From the NCBI GenBank assembly GCA_022711315.1, contig JAKLFG010000017.1:1-44104 (forward strand): DNA of 44,104 nt, given 5' to 3'. The stretch is from a bacterium (GTDB lineage Bacteria; UBP6; UBA1177; JAKLFG01). The notes beneath the pieces were generated by a model that worked only from the letters and a program-made list of their open reading frames with translations, made no database searches and was not told the DNA's origin. Numbering within the stretch: the stretch's first letter is position 1; the number at the start of each line of letters is the position of its first letter. Made by a program: the position numbers and the translations under genes. Below are positions 24,776 to 32,657 of this stretch, one piece after another.

Positions 24776-24888
24776 CCGACCCCTTCCTTGTCACTGTAGG
24801 CCGTCTCGGATGAGACTGTGGTACAGTGTCATCAGGCCGGAAGCCGGAGCATTCATGCGAGGAAGGGAAGAAGGGGATGGGTTTAAAA
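24776..24888 (-). repeat. dispersed palindromic repeat, family B, long copy
   Basis: On the minus strand it starts TTAAACCCATCCCCTTCTTC and ends ACAAGGAAGGGGTCGG, the same ends as at 12672-12720 but in opposite orientation, with about 70 extra bases in the middle. The insert holds a two-part hairpin: CACTGTA (24792-24798) with TACAGTG (24822-24828), and inside it GTCTC (24803-24807) with GAGAC (24812-24816). It occupies the middle of the 370-base gap between the flippase and the FG-GAP gene. Apart from this and the promoters at both sides I see nothing else there. Confidence 0.65.
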
Positions 24889-24955
24889 ATCGAGTAGTTT
24901 CATTTGTTGCTTTTTGTGGACATACCGGACCCTAAGTATCCAAATATATTTTTGA

Positions 24956-24992
24956 TATAATAGGTTGACTGTATCCTCAATGTGAATAGAAT
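24956..24992 (+). promoter_or_regulatory. promoter region of the FG-GAP repeat gene
   Basis: Two overlapping possibilities: a perfect TATAAT at 24956-24961 without a good -35, or TTGACT (24965-24970), 16-base spacer and TAGAAT (24987-24992). The second gives a leader of about 33 bases to the ATG at 25033. Confidence 0.4.
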
Positions 24993-25032
24993 GGGGGTAT
25001 GTTCTTTGGAATTTTATGGGATGGAGGATACG

Positions 25033-28000
25033 ATGAAAAAGTTACTTGTTATGTTGAGCGTGCTGATCGCAACAGCGGCGCTCTATGCGCTTGATGTGTG
25101 GCCGCAGAGGAATTTCGACCCGGCGCGGACCGGCCGCACGCCGGGGGTCGGCGATATCGTGACGCCGGAACTCAAGTGGAGTTACTTCACCGGCGGGTCG
25201 CACTCCGACATGAACCTATTTTTTGATCCAAGCGCTCCTGCGGCCCCATTCGTGTTCATCATGGGTGGTCATACTCTGCGCAAAAACATCTCCAATAAAG
25301 AGATGTGGAACACTGGCGCCATTCAATCTCAAACCTTGCTTGAAATGACCGATATCAATGATGATGGATCTCCCGAGATATTCACCTACGGCGCCGATCG
25401 TTTGATGATACTGGATAGCGCAAGCGGTCAATTGCTTTCCTCGTTCTATCTCCAGTCGACCATCATTTACAACCTCGCCGACATCGACAGTGATGGCGAT
25501 CTCGAATTGATCCTTCGCAACAAGAACACCGAACCGGGATACAAGGCATACGAGATAGCGCATGACCCAACGAATCCTGTGCTGAAATGGGAATCTCGCA
25601 CCGGACTCCCGGTTTGGAGTGACAAGGCTGTGTTCGGTGACCTCGACGGAAACCCGGCGACCAAAGAAATGATATTCGATAGTTCTCTAAACTTTGGAAA
25701 GCTGTGGATACTGGACGCATCGACGGGACAACTGCTCCGTTATCGTAATGTACAATTGACGGCAGGTGTGTTCAGCAATGGTTGGCGGTTGGTAGAAAAC
25801 CTTGACGGAGACCCACAAGAAGAATTTCTTTTTAATGGCAATTCCTCTAATTTCAATGATGGCGGCTCCATTCAGATATCGGTCTACGATTATGTGACCG
25901 ATTCGGTGCAGTGGCATTATGAATACGGTTTTAAAACATCAGACGTGAAGTCGATATACCTGCCCGAATCGGTGGCCGACCTTGACGGTGACGGAACAAA
26001 AGAGGTAGTGATATCGGTCTACAACAACACCCTTGAAGTCGTGTTGGAAAATGGTGTTCGCGTGGATCGCGACGAGGACGGCATCAACCTGCCGAATCGT
26101 TGGGTGACCATCATTCTCGACGCCGCGACCGGCGCGGTGAAAGGGCAGATCGTCGACCAAGTGCTCGATGGATTGGCCGATGTGACCGGCGACGGGAAGC
26201 CCGATGTGATTACGAAAGCCGGTGTCATCGGCACCAGTGATACTCAGCGCTTTTCCACCGTTTCGGTTTATTCGGCAAGTGGAGGAATGGTGCTGACAAA
26301 GCAGTGGGAAAATGCAAACGCCAATCTTATCCCCTGCATTCGCCCCATGCGGGAGAACATGATATATCAAACCTTCCGTCGGAGCGCCTGCATCAAGGAC
26401 TTTGACGGTGACGGGGTAAGCGAAATCATCGCGATGCACGACAGCGACGGCGACGGCTTCGCCAACAGTGTCGGCATCGTGCAGAATGGCGGGGCATTGA
26501 CCCATGCGGTGCCGCTGGCGATCGGCGAGGAGATGGCGTTCATCTACGCTGACGGTGTTGACCTCGTCCTTTCGCGCAACACCGGTCATGTGTTCTGGTA
26601 CAAGGTCGGGGCAGGCGGCCTGACCAGTTATGCGACGATAACCACCGGCGGCTATCAATCCGAGCCTATAGCTTTCGCTGACAAGGCATCGCCGCGCATT
26701 TTATTCTTCGACGGCATGCGAAAGACCCTTGTGACAAATCCGGTACCTGCTGCGCCCAACACCGCGCCTACGGTGACATGGAACACGCTGAACAACACTG
26801 GACAACAGTTGTTCTCCTTCGACCGCGACGGCACTGGCAACTACGGCTTCATTCGTCATGTCAAGATAACGAATGGAGAATGGGCCATTGAACTTCGCGA
26901 TGCCAAGGGGGGATTGATATGGCAAAAAAGCGCGGCACAGATCGTGACCGTCCCCAGCAATTTCGTTTCGGGCGATTTTAATGGCGACGGGTACACCGAC
27001 ATCGCCTATTACACTGAATTCGTGAACAACGAAACTCTGATAGAGGCGCGTGACGGTCGCACCGGCAATCTTCTTTATGCGCACAATAACGCCGACATCA
27101 ACACCTATCATGCGGCAATGCCGATAGCGATACCCGACATCACTGGCGATGGCCGGTCCGACCTGTTCATCATCAACAATAATAAAAGTGAACTTCTTGA
27201 TGGTGCTACCGGCTCCCGTATCCGCTTGATAGATACCGGGTTGGTTGCACGACACGGATTTGCGGCTGACTTGGATGGTGACGGTACTGTTGAGTTGTAC
27301 GGCAATGCCATGAACAGAAAACGCATGTTGAATGTCGACAACACGATCCAATGGGATTTCACTTTCTCTTCAACTTCTTCCTACAATATACAACTGCTTA
27401 ACTTCGATGGTATCGCAGACATCGACAACAACCCCGGTCTCGATGTGGCGATGGGCGGTCAGTACGGCGATCTGTCGGCCTATTCGGGGCTCGATGGAAC
27501 CTCTCTGTGGAAACGGTGTCTCTATCTCGGCATGGCGATAGATATGCCGCTCGATTCGTTCCTGACCCGCGTTGATTGCCCCGGGGCGAAACTATCCAAC
27601 ATCGCGTCGGGCGATATCGACGGCGACGGGCTGGAGGAATTCGTGGCGGGCAGTCCCGACGGCTATCTCTATGTGGTGAACAGCGAGGACGGGACGCTTG
27701 CGTGGTCGTATCTTTTCGACTACGCGGTGGGCAACCCGATACTCGCCGACATCGACGACGACGGCTACATCGAGGTGGTGGTGGGCGTTGCCGACGGGTA
27801 TATCTACGCGATAGACCAGAAGCGCTACACCGCCTCGTTCCCGGTGCGCGAGGCGGCGGTGAAGAACGGCAAGGTGTTCCAGCCGGGCACCGACATCGAC
27901 ACGCAGGAGTACGCCGGCTCTATCGGCGTCGCGTGGAGCCCGGTCTTCAAGGCGAAGGGGTACTTCGTCCGCATCGTGGATCCCTCGGGCGCGGTCATTT

Positions 28001-28200
28001 CCGATACGGTCGAGGTGCTGAACGGCTTCTCGGTCATCGTCACCGATGCCGACATTGTGAACGGGCAGACCTACTACGCCGAGGTGCGCGGCTACGATGA
28101 CGAAGGATACTACAGCGACTGGAGCCGTGGCGACGGCGTCACGGTGAATGTCCCGGCGATGACCTCGATACTGTCGAGGATCAAGGGATTGTTCAGGTAA
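25033..28200 (+). CDS. secreted FG-GAP/VCBS repeat protein with C-terminal fibronectin III-like domain
   Basis: 1055 residues from ATG at 25033, which has GGAGG seven bases upstream; an in-frame upstream extension to 24982 lies in the promoter. A Sec signal (MKKLLVMLSVLIATAALYA, cleavage before LDVW) sends it to the periplasm or surface; no lipobox. The body is a series of calcium-binding FG-GAP/VCBS-type units with D-x-D-G-D loops: DINDDGSPEI, DIDSDGDLEL, DLDGDGTKEVV, DVTGDGKPDV, DFDGDGVSEI, DFNGDGYTDI, DITGDGRSDL, DLDGDGTVEL, DIDGDGLEEF and DIDDDGYIEV, consistent with one or two beta-propellers. The last ~90 residues resemble fibronectin type III (SIGVAWSPVFKAKGYFVRI ... TYYAEVRGYDDEGYYSDWS). 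Adhesion or ligand binding is likely. The central portion is AT-richer than either end. Confidence 0.9.
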   Translation: MKKLLVMLSVLIATAALYALDVWPQRNFDPARTGRTPGVGDIVTPELKWSYFTGGSHSDMNLFFDPSAPAAPFVFIMGGHTLRKNISNKEMWNTGAIQSQTLLEMTDINDDGSPEIFTYGADRLMILDSASGQLLSSFYLQSTIIYNLADIDSDGDLELILRNKNTEPGYKAYEIAHDPTNPVLKWESRTGLPVWSDKAVFGDLDGNPATKEMIFDSSLNFGKLWILDASTGQLLRYRNVQLTAGVFSNGWRLVENLDGDPQEEFLFNGNSSNFNDGGSIQISVYDYVTDSVQWHYEYGFKTSDVKSIYLPESVADLDGDGTKEVVISVYNNTLEVVLENGVRVDRDEDGINLPNRWVTIILDAATGAVKGQIVDQVLDGLADVTGDGKPDVITKAGVIGTSDTQRFSTVSVYSASGGMVLTKQWENANANLIPCIRPMRENMIYQTFRRSACIKDFDGDGVSEIIAMHDSDGDGFANSVGIVQNGGALTHAVPLAIGEEMAFIYADGVDLVLSRNTGHVFWYKVGAGGLTSYATITTGGYQSEPIAFADKASPRILFFDGMRKTLVTNPVPAAPNTAPTVTWNTLNNTGQQLFSFDRDGTGNYGFIRHVKITNGEWAIELRDAKGGLIWQKSAAQIVTVPSNFVSGDFNGDGYTDIAYYTEFVNNETLIEARDGRTGNLLYAHNNADINTYHAAMPIAIPDITGDGRSDLFIINNNKSELLDGATGSRIRLIDTGLVARHGFAADLDGDGTVELYGNAMNRKRMLNVDNTIQWDFTFSSTSSYNIQLLNFDGIADIDNNPGLDVAMGGQYGDLSAYSGLDGTSLWKRCLYLGMAIDMPLDSFLTRVDCPGAKLSNIASGDIDGDGLEEFVAGSPDGYLYVVNSEDGTLAWSYLFDYAVGNPILADIDDDGYIEVVVGVADGYIYAIDQKRYTASFPVREAAVKNGKVFQPGTDIDTQEYAGSIGVAWSPVFKAKGYFVRIVDPSGAVISDTVEVLNGFSVIVTDADIVNGQTYYAEVRGYDDEGYYSDWSRGDGVTVNVPAMTSILSRIKGLFR

Positions 28201-28255
28201 CTCACCCCTGTCCCCTCTCTTGCCAAGAGAGGGGTGCCGCGAGGCGAGGTGAGTT
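28199..28255 (+). repeat. dispersed palindromic repeat, family A, copy 4
   Basis: Core CCCCTCTCTTG (28212-28222), one C, CAAGAGAGGGG (28224-28234), identical to the core at 13570-13592. Outer arms AACTCACC (28199-28206) and GGTGAGTT (28248-28255). The first two bases are the last two of the TAA stop of the FG-GAP gene. Confidence 0.8.
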
Positions 28256-28281
28256 GGATCAAAACCCCCTCCCACCCCATA

Positions 28282-28313
28282 GGGGCGCTCTACGCAGGGC
28301 GCCCCGCCTTTTT
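28282..28313 (+). terminator. rho-independent terminator of the FG-GAP gene
   Basis: GGGGCGC (28282-28288) pairs with GCGCCCC (28299-28305) around a 10-base loop, followed by GCC and five T (28309-28313). About 80 bases after the stop codon, in the right orientation. Confidence 0.65.
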
Positions 28314-28315
28314 CA

Positions 28316-28352
28316 CCTTCTACCTGTGGAGGGAGAAGGCAGGGGATGAGGG
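28316..28352 (-). repeat. divergent family A repeat
   Basis: On the minus strand CCCTCATCCCCTGCCTTCT followed by an AGAAGG arm: stem CCTTCT (28316-28321) / AGAAGG (28334-28339) next to the CTCATCCCC arm. It resembles the other family A members in order of parts but is more diverged. Nothing further is seen between here and 28405. Confidence 0.4.
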
Positions 28353-28405
28353 TCTGGGCGAGGAAGAAATCCTACAGGGGGAGGGCGGCAAACCGGGCGG
28401 ATCTT

Positions 28406-29614
28406 TTATATGACGCCGACATTCACGACGGTTATGTCGCTACTCAGGGGAAGCGTCCGGGGGCTGAGCGATATCACCAGCCCGTTGCCGATCGGAAGAC
28501 CGGCGTTTTTCAGTTTCTGTATGCCGGATATCCAGTCGGCGCGCGGCGTCGAACCGAGTTTTATCTCTATGGGGTGCAGGCGACCGTCCCGTTCCAGCAG
28601 AAGATCGACCTCGCTCTTTTCTTTGTCGCGGTAGTAGTACAGCGCGGGATTTTTCAGATCGGACCAGTAGCGTTTGAGTATCTCGACCACGACATGGTTC
28701 TCGAACAGGGCGCCGTTCATGGCGCCGGCAAGAAGAGTTTCGGGCGTTGACCAGCCCGTCAGATAGGCGCACAGGCCGGTATCGAGGAAGTAGAGTTTCG
28801 GTGCTTTGATGGCGCGCTTGGTGATATTGCCGTGATAGGAGGGAAGCAGGATCACCTGAAAACTGGCTTCGAGGATGGAGAGATATTTCTTGGCGGTCGG
28901 CACGCTGATGTCGGTGTCGCGCGCGAGGTCGGAAAGATTGAGTATCTGTCCGGAGCGAGCGGCGCATACTTTGAGAAAGGTATAAAAGGTCTTCTGGTCG
29001 CCGACCTGTGCGAGGTCGCGTACATCGCGTTCAAGGTAGGTCTGGATGTAGGAGCGGTAAAAAAGATCGCGGTCGAGCACCTGACCGGTGGCCAGCGCCG
29101 GAAAAGCGCCGCGCCAGATGTCGTTGAAAAGGGGGGAAAGTTCTATCGGCGCGGTGGCGTCGGAAGAAAGGCTGAACAGATCGTCCTGCGGTGCGTGAAG
29201 TTGATGCCGCTCACGGTACGAGAAGCCGAGCAGGTTGACTATCGCGACACGACCGGCAAGACTTTCGGTGATGTTCTTCATCAGGTGGAACTGTTGAGAA
29301 CCGGTCAGCCAGAAAAGCCCTTTTTTATCCGAAGCGTCGACCGCCATTTTTATGTAGGGGAGCAGTTCCGGGGCGTATTGTATCTCGTCGATGAGGAGGG
29401 GTGGCGGGAACCGCTGTAGAAAAAGGGCGGGATCCTGTTGAGCAAGCGTCCGCACCGCATGGTCGTCGAGGGTGACCTCGCGTCGGTCGGGCGTCGCAAG
29501 TTTCCGCAGCAGGGTTGTTTTGCCGACCTGCCGGGGACCGGTAAGAAGCAGGACCGGGAACTGCGCCGACACGGCGGACAAATGCTTTTCCAATGTCCGT
29601 GGAAGGTATTGCAT
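28406..29614 (-). CDS. AAA ATPase with DUF4143 domain
   Basis: 402 residues, typical for the AAA_14/DUF4143 family. Walker A LLTGPRQVGKTTLL at 23-36, Walker B PPLLIDEIQYAPELL near 71-85, sensor-like FWLTGSQQFHLM near 101, then a winged-helix segment (LSDLARDTDISVPTAKKYLSILEASF) near 222. The C-terminal DUF4143 part includes LYFLDTGLCAYLTGW and ends with SEVDLLLERDGRLHPIEIK, a D...ExK arrangement like that of PD-(D/E)xK nuclease folds. The family is widespread and often carried on mobile or variable DNA; its function is not established. The ATG at 29614 has a perfect AAGGAGG and a consensus promoter at 29657-29685. It is a single-gene unit. Confidence 0.92.
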   Translation of the reverse strand: MQYLPRTLEKHLSAVSAQFPVLLLTGPRQVGKTTLLRKLATPDRREVTLDDHAVRTLAQQDPALFLQRFPPPLLIDEIQYAPELLPYIKMAVDASDKKGLFWLTGSQQFHLMKNITESLAGRVAIVNLLGFSYRERHQLHAPQDDLFSLSSDATAPIELSPLFNDIWRGAFPALATGQVLDRDLFYRSYIQTYLERDVRDLAQVGDQKTFYTFLKVCAARSGQILNLSDLARDTDISVPTAKKYLSILEASFQVILLPSYHGNITKRAIKAPKLYFLDTGLCAYLTGWSTPETLLAGAMNGALFENHVVVEILKRYWSDLKNPALYYYRDKEKSEVDLLLERDGRLHPIEIKLGSTPRADWISGIQKLKNAGLPIGNGLVISLSPRTLPLSSDITVVNVGVI

Positions 29615-29656
29615 GGCGACCTCCTTTTTATCTTGACCGTCTTAAGCGCCGCTTTT

Positions 29657-29685
29657 AAATTAGTCAATATACTGTATTGTGTCAA
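29657..29685 (-). promoter_or_regulatory. promoter with palindromic spacer for the DUF4143 ATPase
   Basis: Minus strand TTGACA (29680-29685), 17-base spacer, TAATTT (29657-29662). The spacer holds CAATATACTGTATTG (29665-29679), a 15-base inverted repeat with one mismatched pair, placed exactly where a repressor would block polymerase. Confidence 0.6.
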
Positions 29686-29769
29686 GTTTTTAGAGAATAT
29701 AGGGCGGTAGAAGGGTCAGTTATTCATTTTAGACAGTTGGGGAGGGATCGAGTTTCGGTGAGCGCGGTC

Positions 29770-30735
29770 TCAGTGTTTTTTGTGCACCACCTTCTTCGGT
29801 AGCCACAAAAGCGCGTTGCGGGCGAGGAGCGGCACGGTCCATGCGCCGTAGAGGAGGGCGGTGAGCCGCGCGGTGCCGGTCGGCCCCAGTGTCCCGTCGC
29901 GCCGTTTCTCGATGCAGGCGAAGACGGGGTGTATCGTGAAGTCGGCGGGGGTGACCACCGGCCGTTCGAACAGCGTGTATATAAGGAAAAGGATGAGGTC
30001 GTACCACAGCCCGATGCCGTTCGCGCGGCAGAGTTCGCGGAACGCGGCGCGGTCGTCGAGGTTGGCGAGAATGACGCTGAACTCGGCGAGATGGCGGTGC
30101 TCGATGCGCCGGTAGTGGAGCAGGTGGTCGCCGATATGGTGGAGGATATACAACAGTGCCGCGTGGTCGGGCTGGAGCAGGTGCGCCTCTTTCCCGGCGA
30201 CGGTGACGATCTTGGCGGCGTCGAAAAAGGGCTGGAAGTCGACGACCGGCATCAGGACGAGATCGCGCTTCACCTCGACCGAGGTGTGGTCGGCGATGAA
30301 CGACAGGTCGGCGGCGATGCGAGAGCGCAGGCCGAGGAGTCGCGCCATGTCGGGTTGCCACGCCGGGTTCGCCCGCACGATGCCGGGCAGTTTTGCGAAC
30401 TCGTCCCGTCTCACGATCAGGTCGATGTCCACCATCGTCCGGATGCCCGGCAGGTCACGGTACAGCGCGAGGAGCAGGTGCATCCCCTTGATCGGATAGA
30501 CCGCCGCGATGCCGCCGGTGCGCAGTTTCTCCGACACCGAGAAGAACACCTTTTCCTTCATCAGGTTCGCCGCGAGATTGTGCTGGTAGCGTATCGAGAG
30601 CGGTTCGGGCAATTTCGACGGGTCGCCGTCGGCCGCCCGCAGGGCCTGCGTCATGCGGATGTAGGCGTCGTCGGCCGCCTCGGGGAACGCGGCGCGCGGC
30701 GTCAGGTCGGGGAGGTGGTGCAGGGGTCCGTTCAT
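29770..30735 (-). CDS. nucleotidyltransferase-like protein (PF14907 type)
   Basis: 321 residues. The stretch PIKGMHLLLALY followed by GIRTMVDIDLIV (residues ~82-108) has the KG...R...DIDL pattern of the uncharacterised nucleotidyltransferase family (NTP_transf_5, PF14907), in which DxD would bind metal. Downstream EVKRDLVL near 152, HAALLYILHHIGDHLL near 190 and HRHLAEFSVIL near 213 also follow this family. The C-terminus is basic and hydrophobic and may touch the membrane. Members occur with polysaccharide and peptide-modification genes, but no reaction is proven. It starts 47 bases after the HEAT-repeat gene and probably ends that operon. No clear Shine-Dalgarno. Confidence 0.72.
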   Translation of the reverse strand: MNGPLHHLPDLTPRAAFPEAADDAYIRMTQALRAADGDPSKLPEPLSIRYQHNLAANLMKEKVFFSVSEKLRTGGIAAVYPIKGMHLLLALYRDLPGIRTMVDIDLIVRRDEFAKLPGIVRANPAWQPDMARLLGLRSRIAADLSFIADHTSVEVKRDLVLMPVVDFQPFFDAAKIVTVAGKEAHLLQPDHAALLYILHHIGDHLLHYRRIEHRHLAEFSVILANLDDRAAFRELCRANGIGLWYDLILFLIYTLFERPVVTPADFTIHPVFACIEKRRDGTLGPTGTARLTALLYGAWTVPLLARNALLWLPKKVVHKKH

Positions 30736-30782
30736 GCCGCCATTCTACCGGCGCGGACAAAGAAGTCAAAGGAAGGGGAGGG

Positions 30783-32657
30783 TCATTCCATCAGTTCCCG
30801 TATCTGCTGCGCGAGGTTCGCGTCCTTGACCCCTTTTTCGAGCATCCGGCGGCAGAGATCGCGCACCGTGTCGCCCTGCGTCCCGCGCAGCGGCGCGAGC
30901 AGGTTCAGCACCATCTGGTAATTGTCCTCGGTGATGGCGCCCCCGTCGATGCGGTCGCCCAGTTCGCCGAGGTGCCGCGGGTCGAGTCGGTATTTCGAGA
31001 GCATCAGCAGCGCGGTGTTCTGTACATTTCGGTCGCCGTCGCCGGTGAGTTCGAACAGCGCCCGCTCCGACTCCTCGGTCTGCGTCTTGCGGAGCGCCAT
31101 CGCCGCCGCCGTCCTCGTTTCGGGGTTCCCGTCGCGGGCATAACGCCGCGCCACCGGCACATTCTCCGGCATGCCGGCGTTGGCGAGCGCGACGAGGAGG
31201 CGCTGTTGCTCCTCGCCGTTCCGCGCCTGCTCCAGTTGCGCGACCAGTTCCCGGTTATGGGCCCGCGCCTCTTCTTCGCGGCCGCTTTCCCTCATAGTGC
31301 CGACGATCGCGCCAAGCGTGTAGGCGGCGGCATACCGTTTTTCGCCGTGCTCCTCGCGCAGAACGCCCTGCACCAGCGCGGCCGTCTCTTTGTCCGGCCC
31401 GGCGAGGAACCCGGCCGCCTGCAGGAGCATCGGGTAGGCGGGGTCGCGCTTCACCGTGTCGCCGTTCAGTATCTTGCGCATCGCCGCCTGCGTCTCGGGC
31501 AGGTCGTGGCTGGTCAGCACCGTCAGTATCAGTTTGCGGGCGTCGCTGTGCAGGTCGTCGCGGAGGCAGAGGTCGGCGACCCGGTCGCTCAATTCAGGGT
31601 GGAGGCCGAGAAGCCCGTGGGCCCGCCGGAGGAGCGTCGTTATCTCCTCCTTGCCGCTCAGTTCGCCCGCGCTCACCTTGAACAGGAGCGACTCCAACTC
31701 ATCGAACGAGAGATCGGCGGCCATCTTCCGCAGATTTTCCTTCTCTGCCGCGCCGTCGCGGACCGGCGCCGAAAAAGGGGCGCGCTCATGGGTCTCGAGC
31801 AGTTTCGCGAGCGAGGGGAGTTCGGTCGAGAATGGTCCGGCGCGCAGGAAGGAGAGCGATACCTCGCCGTTGTAGCGGTACAGTTCTTCGCCGTCGGGGT
31901 CGTAGGCGGCCGTTTCTTCGGTCCCCCGTAGCGACCGGCAGTAGCCGTCGGCCGCCGGTACGAGCGTAAAAGAGGCCGACACTTTTGACTCGCCCATCGC
32001 CGTTTTCACCGGCGCCAACGCGAGGTACGAGGCCCACTGTTTGTCGATGGTGGCCGTGCCGGAGAACAGGGGGCGCTCGATCCGGTAGCGGGCGGCGTAG
32101 TCGCCGCGCCGGTTGTGTTCCCGCGCCGTCCAGTCGCCTTCAGACCTGAGCGAGAACTGTATCTCGCCGAGGATGTTCTTCATGAGCCGCTTGAAGGTCG
32201 GCGGCGTGGCGGGGGAGAAGAGGAGTTCGCCGATGGTGCCGTCGGAGGCCATCTGCGCGTAGGCGGTCTGGCCGTCGAAGAGGGCGTCGAACGAGAGACG
32301 GTCGGGGATGAGCGGGCGGTCGTTCAGCAGGATGTCGTGCCGCTCCGGATCGGTCAGCGAGAATGCCGCGAGATAGCCGGCGTCGGTCCGCTCCACGCAC
32401 CGGAGGAGCAGGTGTGCTTCGAGATCGGTGGCGGTGGTGATGTCGCCGATTCCGGCCGAGGAGAGGAGCGAGCCCTCGCCGCCGGCGATGAATTCCTCGC
32501 TCCGGAGAGAGAGGCGATACCGGTACTCGGTGCCGGGTGTCAGTGAGAAGGACGGCTTATCTCGGAACAGAAGCGCCGCAACGATGACGATGGCGATGAT
32601 GGCAAGCGGGACAAGTATCTTCAGAAGGAGAGTGCGGCGGGAGGGGAGGAGCGTCAT
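30783..32657 (-). CDS. membrane-anchored protein with vitellogenin-N-like region and HEAT repeats
   Basis: 624 residues. One N-terminal membrane helix (about 11-31), the rest periplasmic. Residues 36-290 are beta-rich and follow the order of the N-terminal domain of large lipid transfer proteins (vitellogenin, MTP, apoB): FSLTPGTEYRYRL, a second strand pair ending in AHLLLRCVE, FDGQTAYAQMASDGTIGELL, then TFKRLMKNILGEIQFSL, comparable to the G-x-I...N-x-K-x-x-I-L-x-x-L-Q element of that family. Residues 310-620 are alpha-helical: the central part (AMRKIL, YAAAYTLGAIV, LVALANAGMP) and the clear HEAT units RRYARDGNPETRTAAAMALRK and ELTGDGDRNVQNTALLMLSKY. Homology is by pattern only and should be tested. 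The ATG overlaps the LRR lipoprotein stop (ATGA). Confidence 0.75.
   Translation of the reverse strand: MTLLPSRRTLLLKILVPLAIIAIVIVAALLFRDKPSFSLTPGTEYRYRLSLRSEEFIAGGEGSLLSSAGIGDITTATDLEAHLLLRCVERTDAGYLAAFSLTDPERHDILLNDRPLIPDRLSFDALFDGQTAYAQMASDGTIGELLFSPATPPTFKRLMKNILGEIQFSLRSEGDWTAREHNRRGDYAARYRIERPLFSGTATIDKQWASYLALAPVKTAMGESKVSASFTLVPAADGYCRSLRGTEETAAYDPDGEELYRYNGEVSLSFLRAGPFSTELPSLAKLLETHERAPFSAPVRDGAAEKENLRKMAADLSFDELESLLFKVSAGELSGKEEITTLLRRAHGLLGLHPELSDRVADLCLRDDLHSDARKLILTVLTSHDLPETQAAMRKILNGDTVKRDPAYPMLLQAAGFLAGPDKETAALVQGVLREEHGEKRYAAAYTLGAIVGTMRESGREEEARAHNRELVAQLEQARNGEEQQRLLVALANAGMPENVPVARRYARDGNPETRTAAAMALRKTQTEESERALFELTGDGDRNVQNTALLMLSKYRLDPRHLGELGDRIDGGAITEDNYQMVLNLLAPLRGTQGDTVRDLCRRMLEKGVKDANLAQQIRELME

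Noticed and set aside
28406..29614. DUF4143 ATPase as part of a toxin-antitoxin or defence system
   Set aside because: It is a single gene with its own promoter; no partner gene, nuclease or methylase is next to it, so only the family name is reported.
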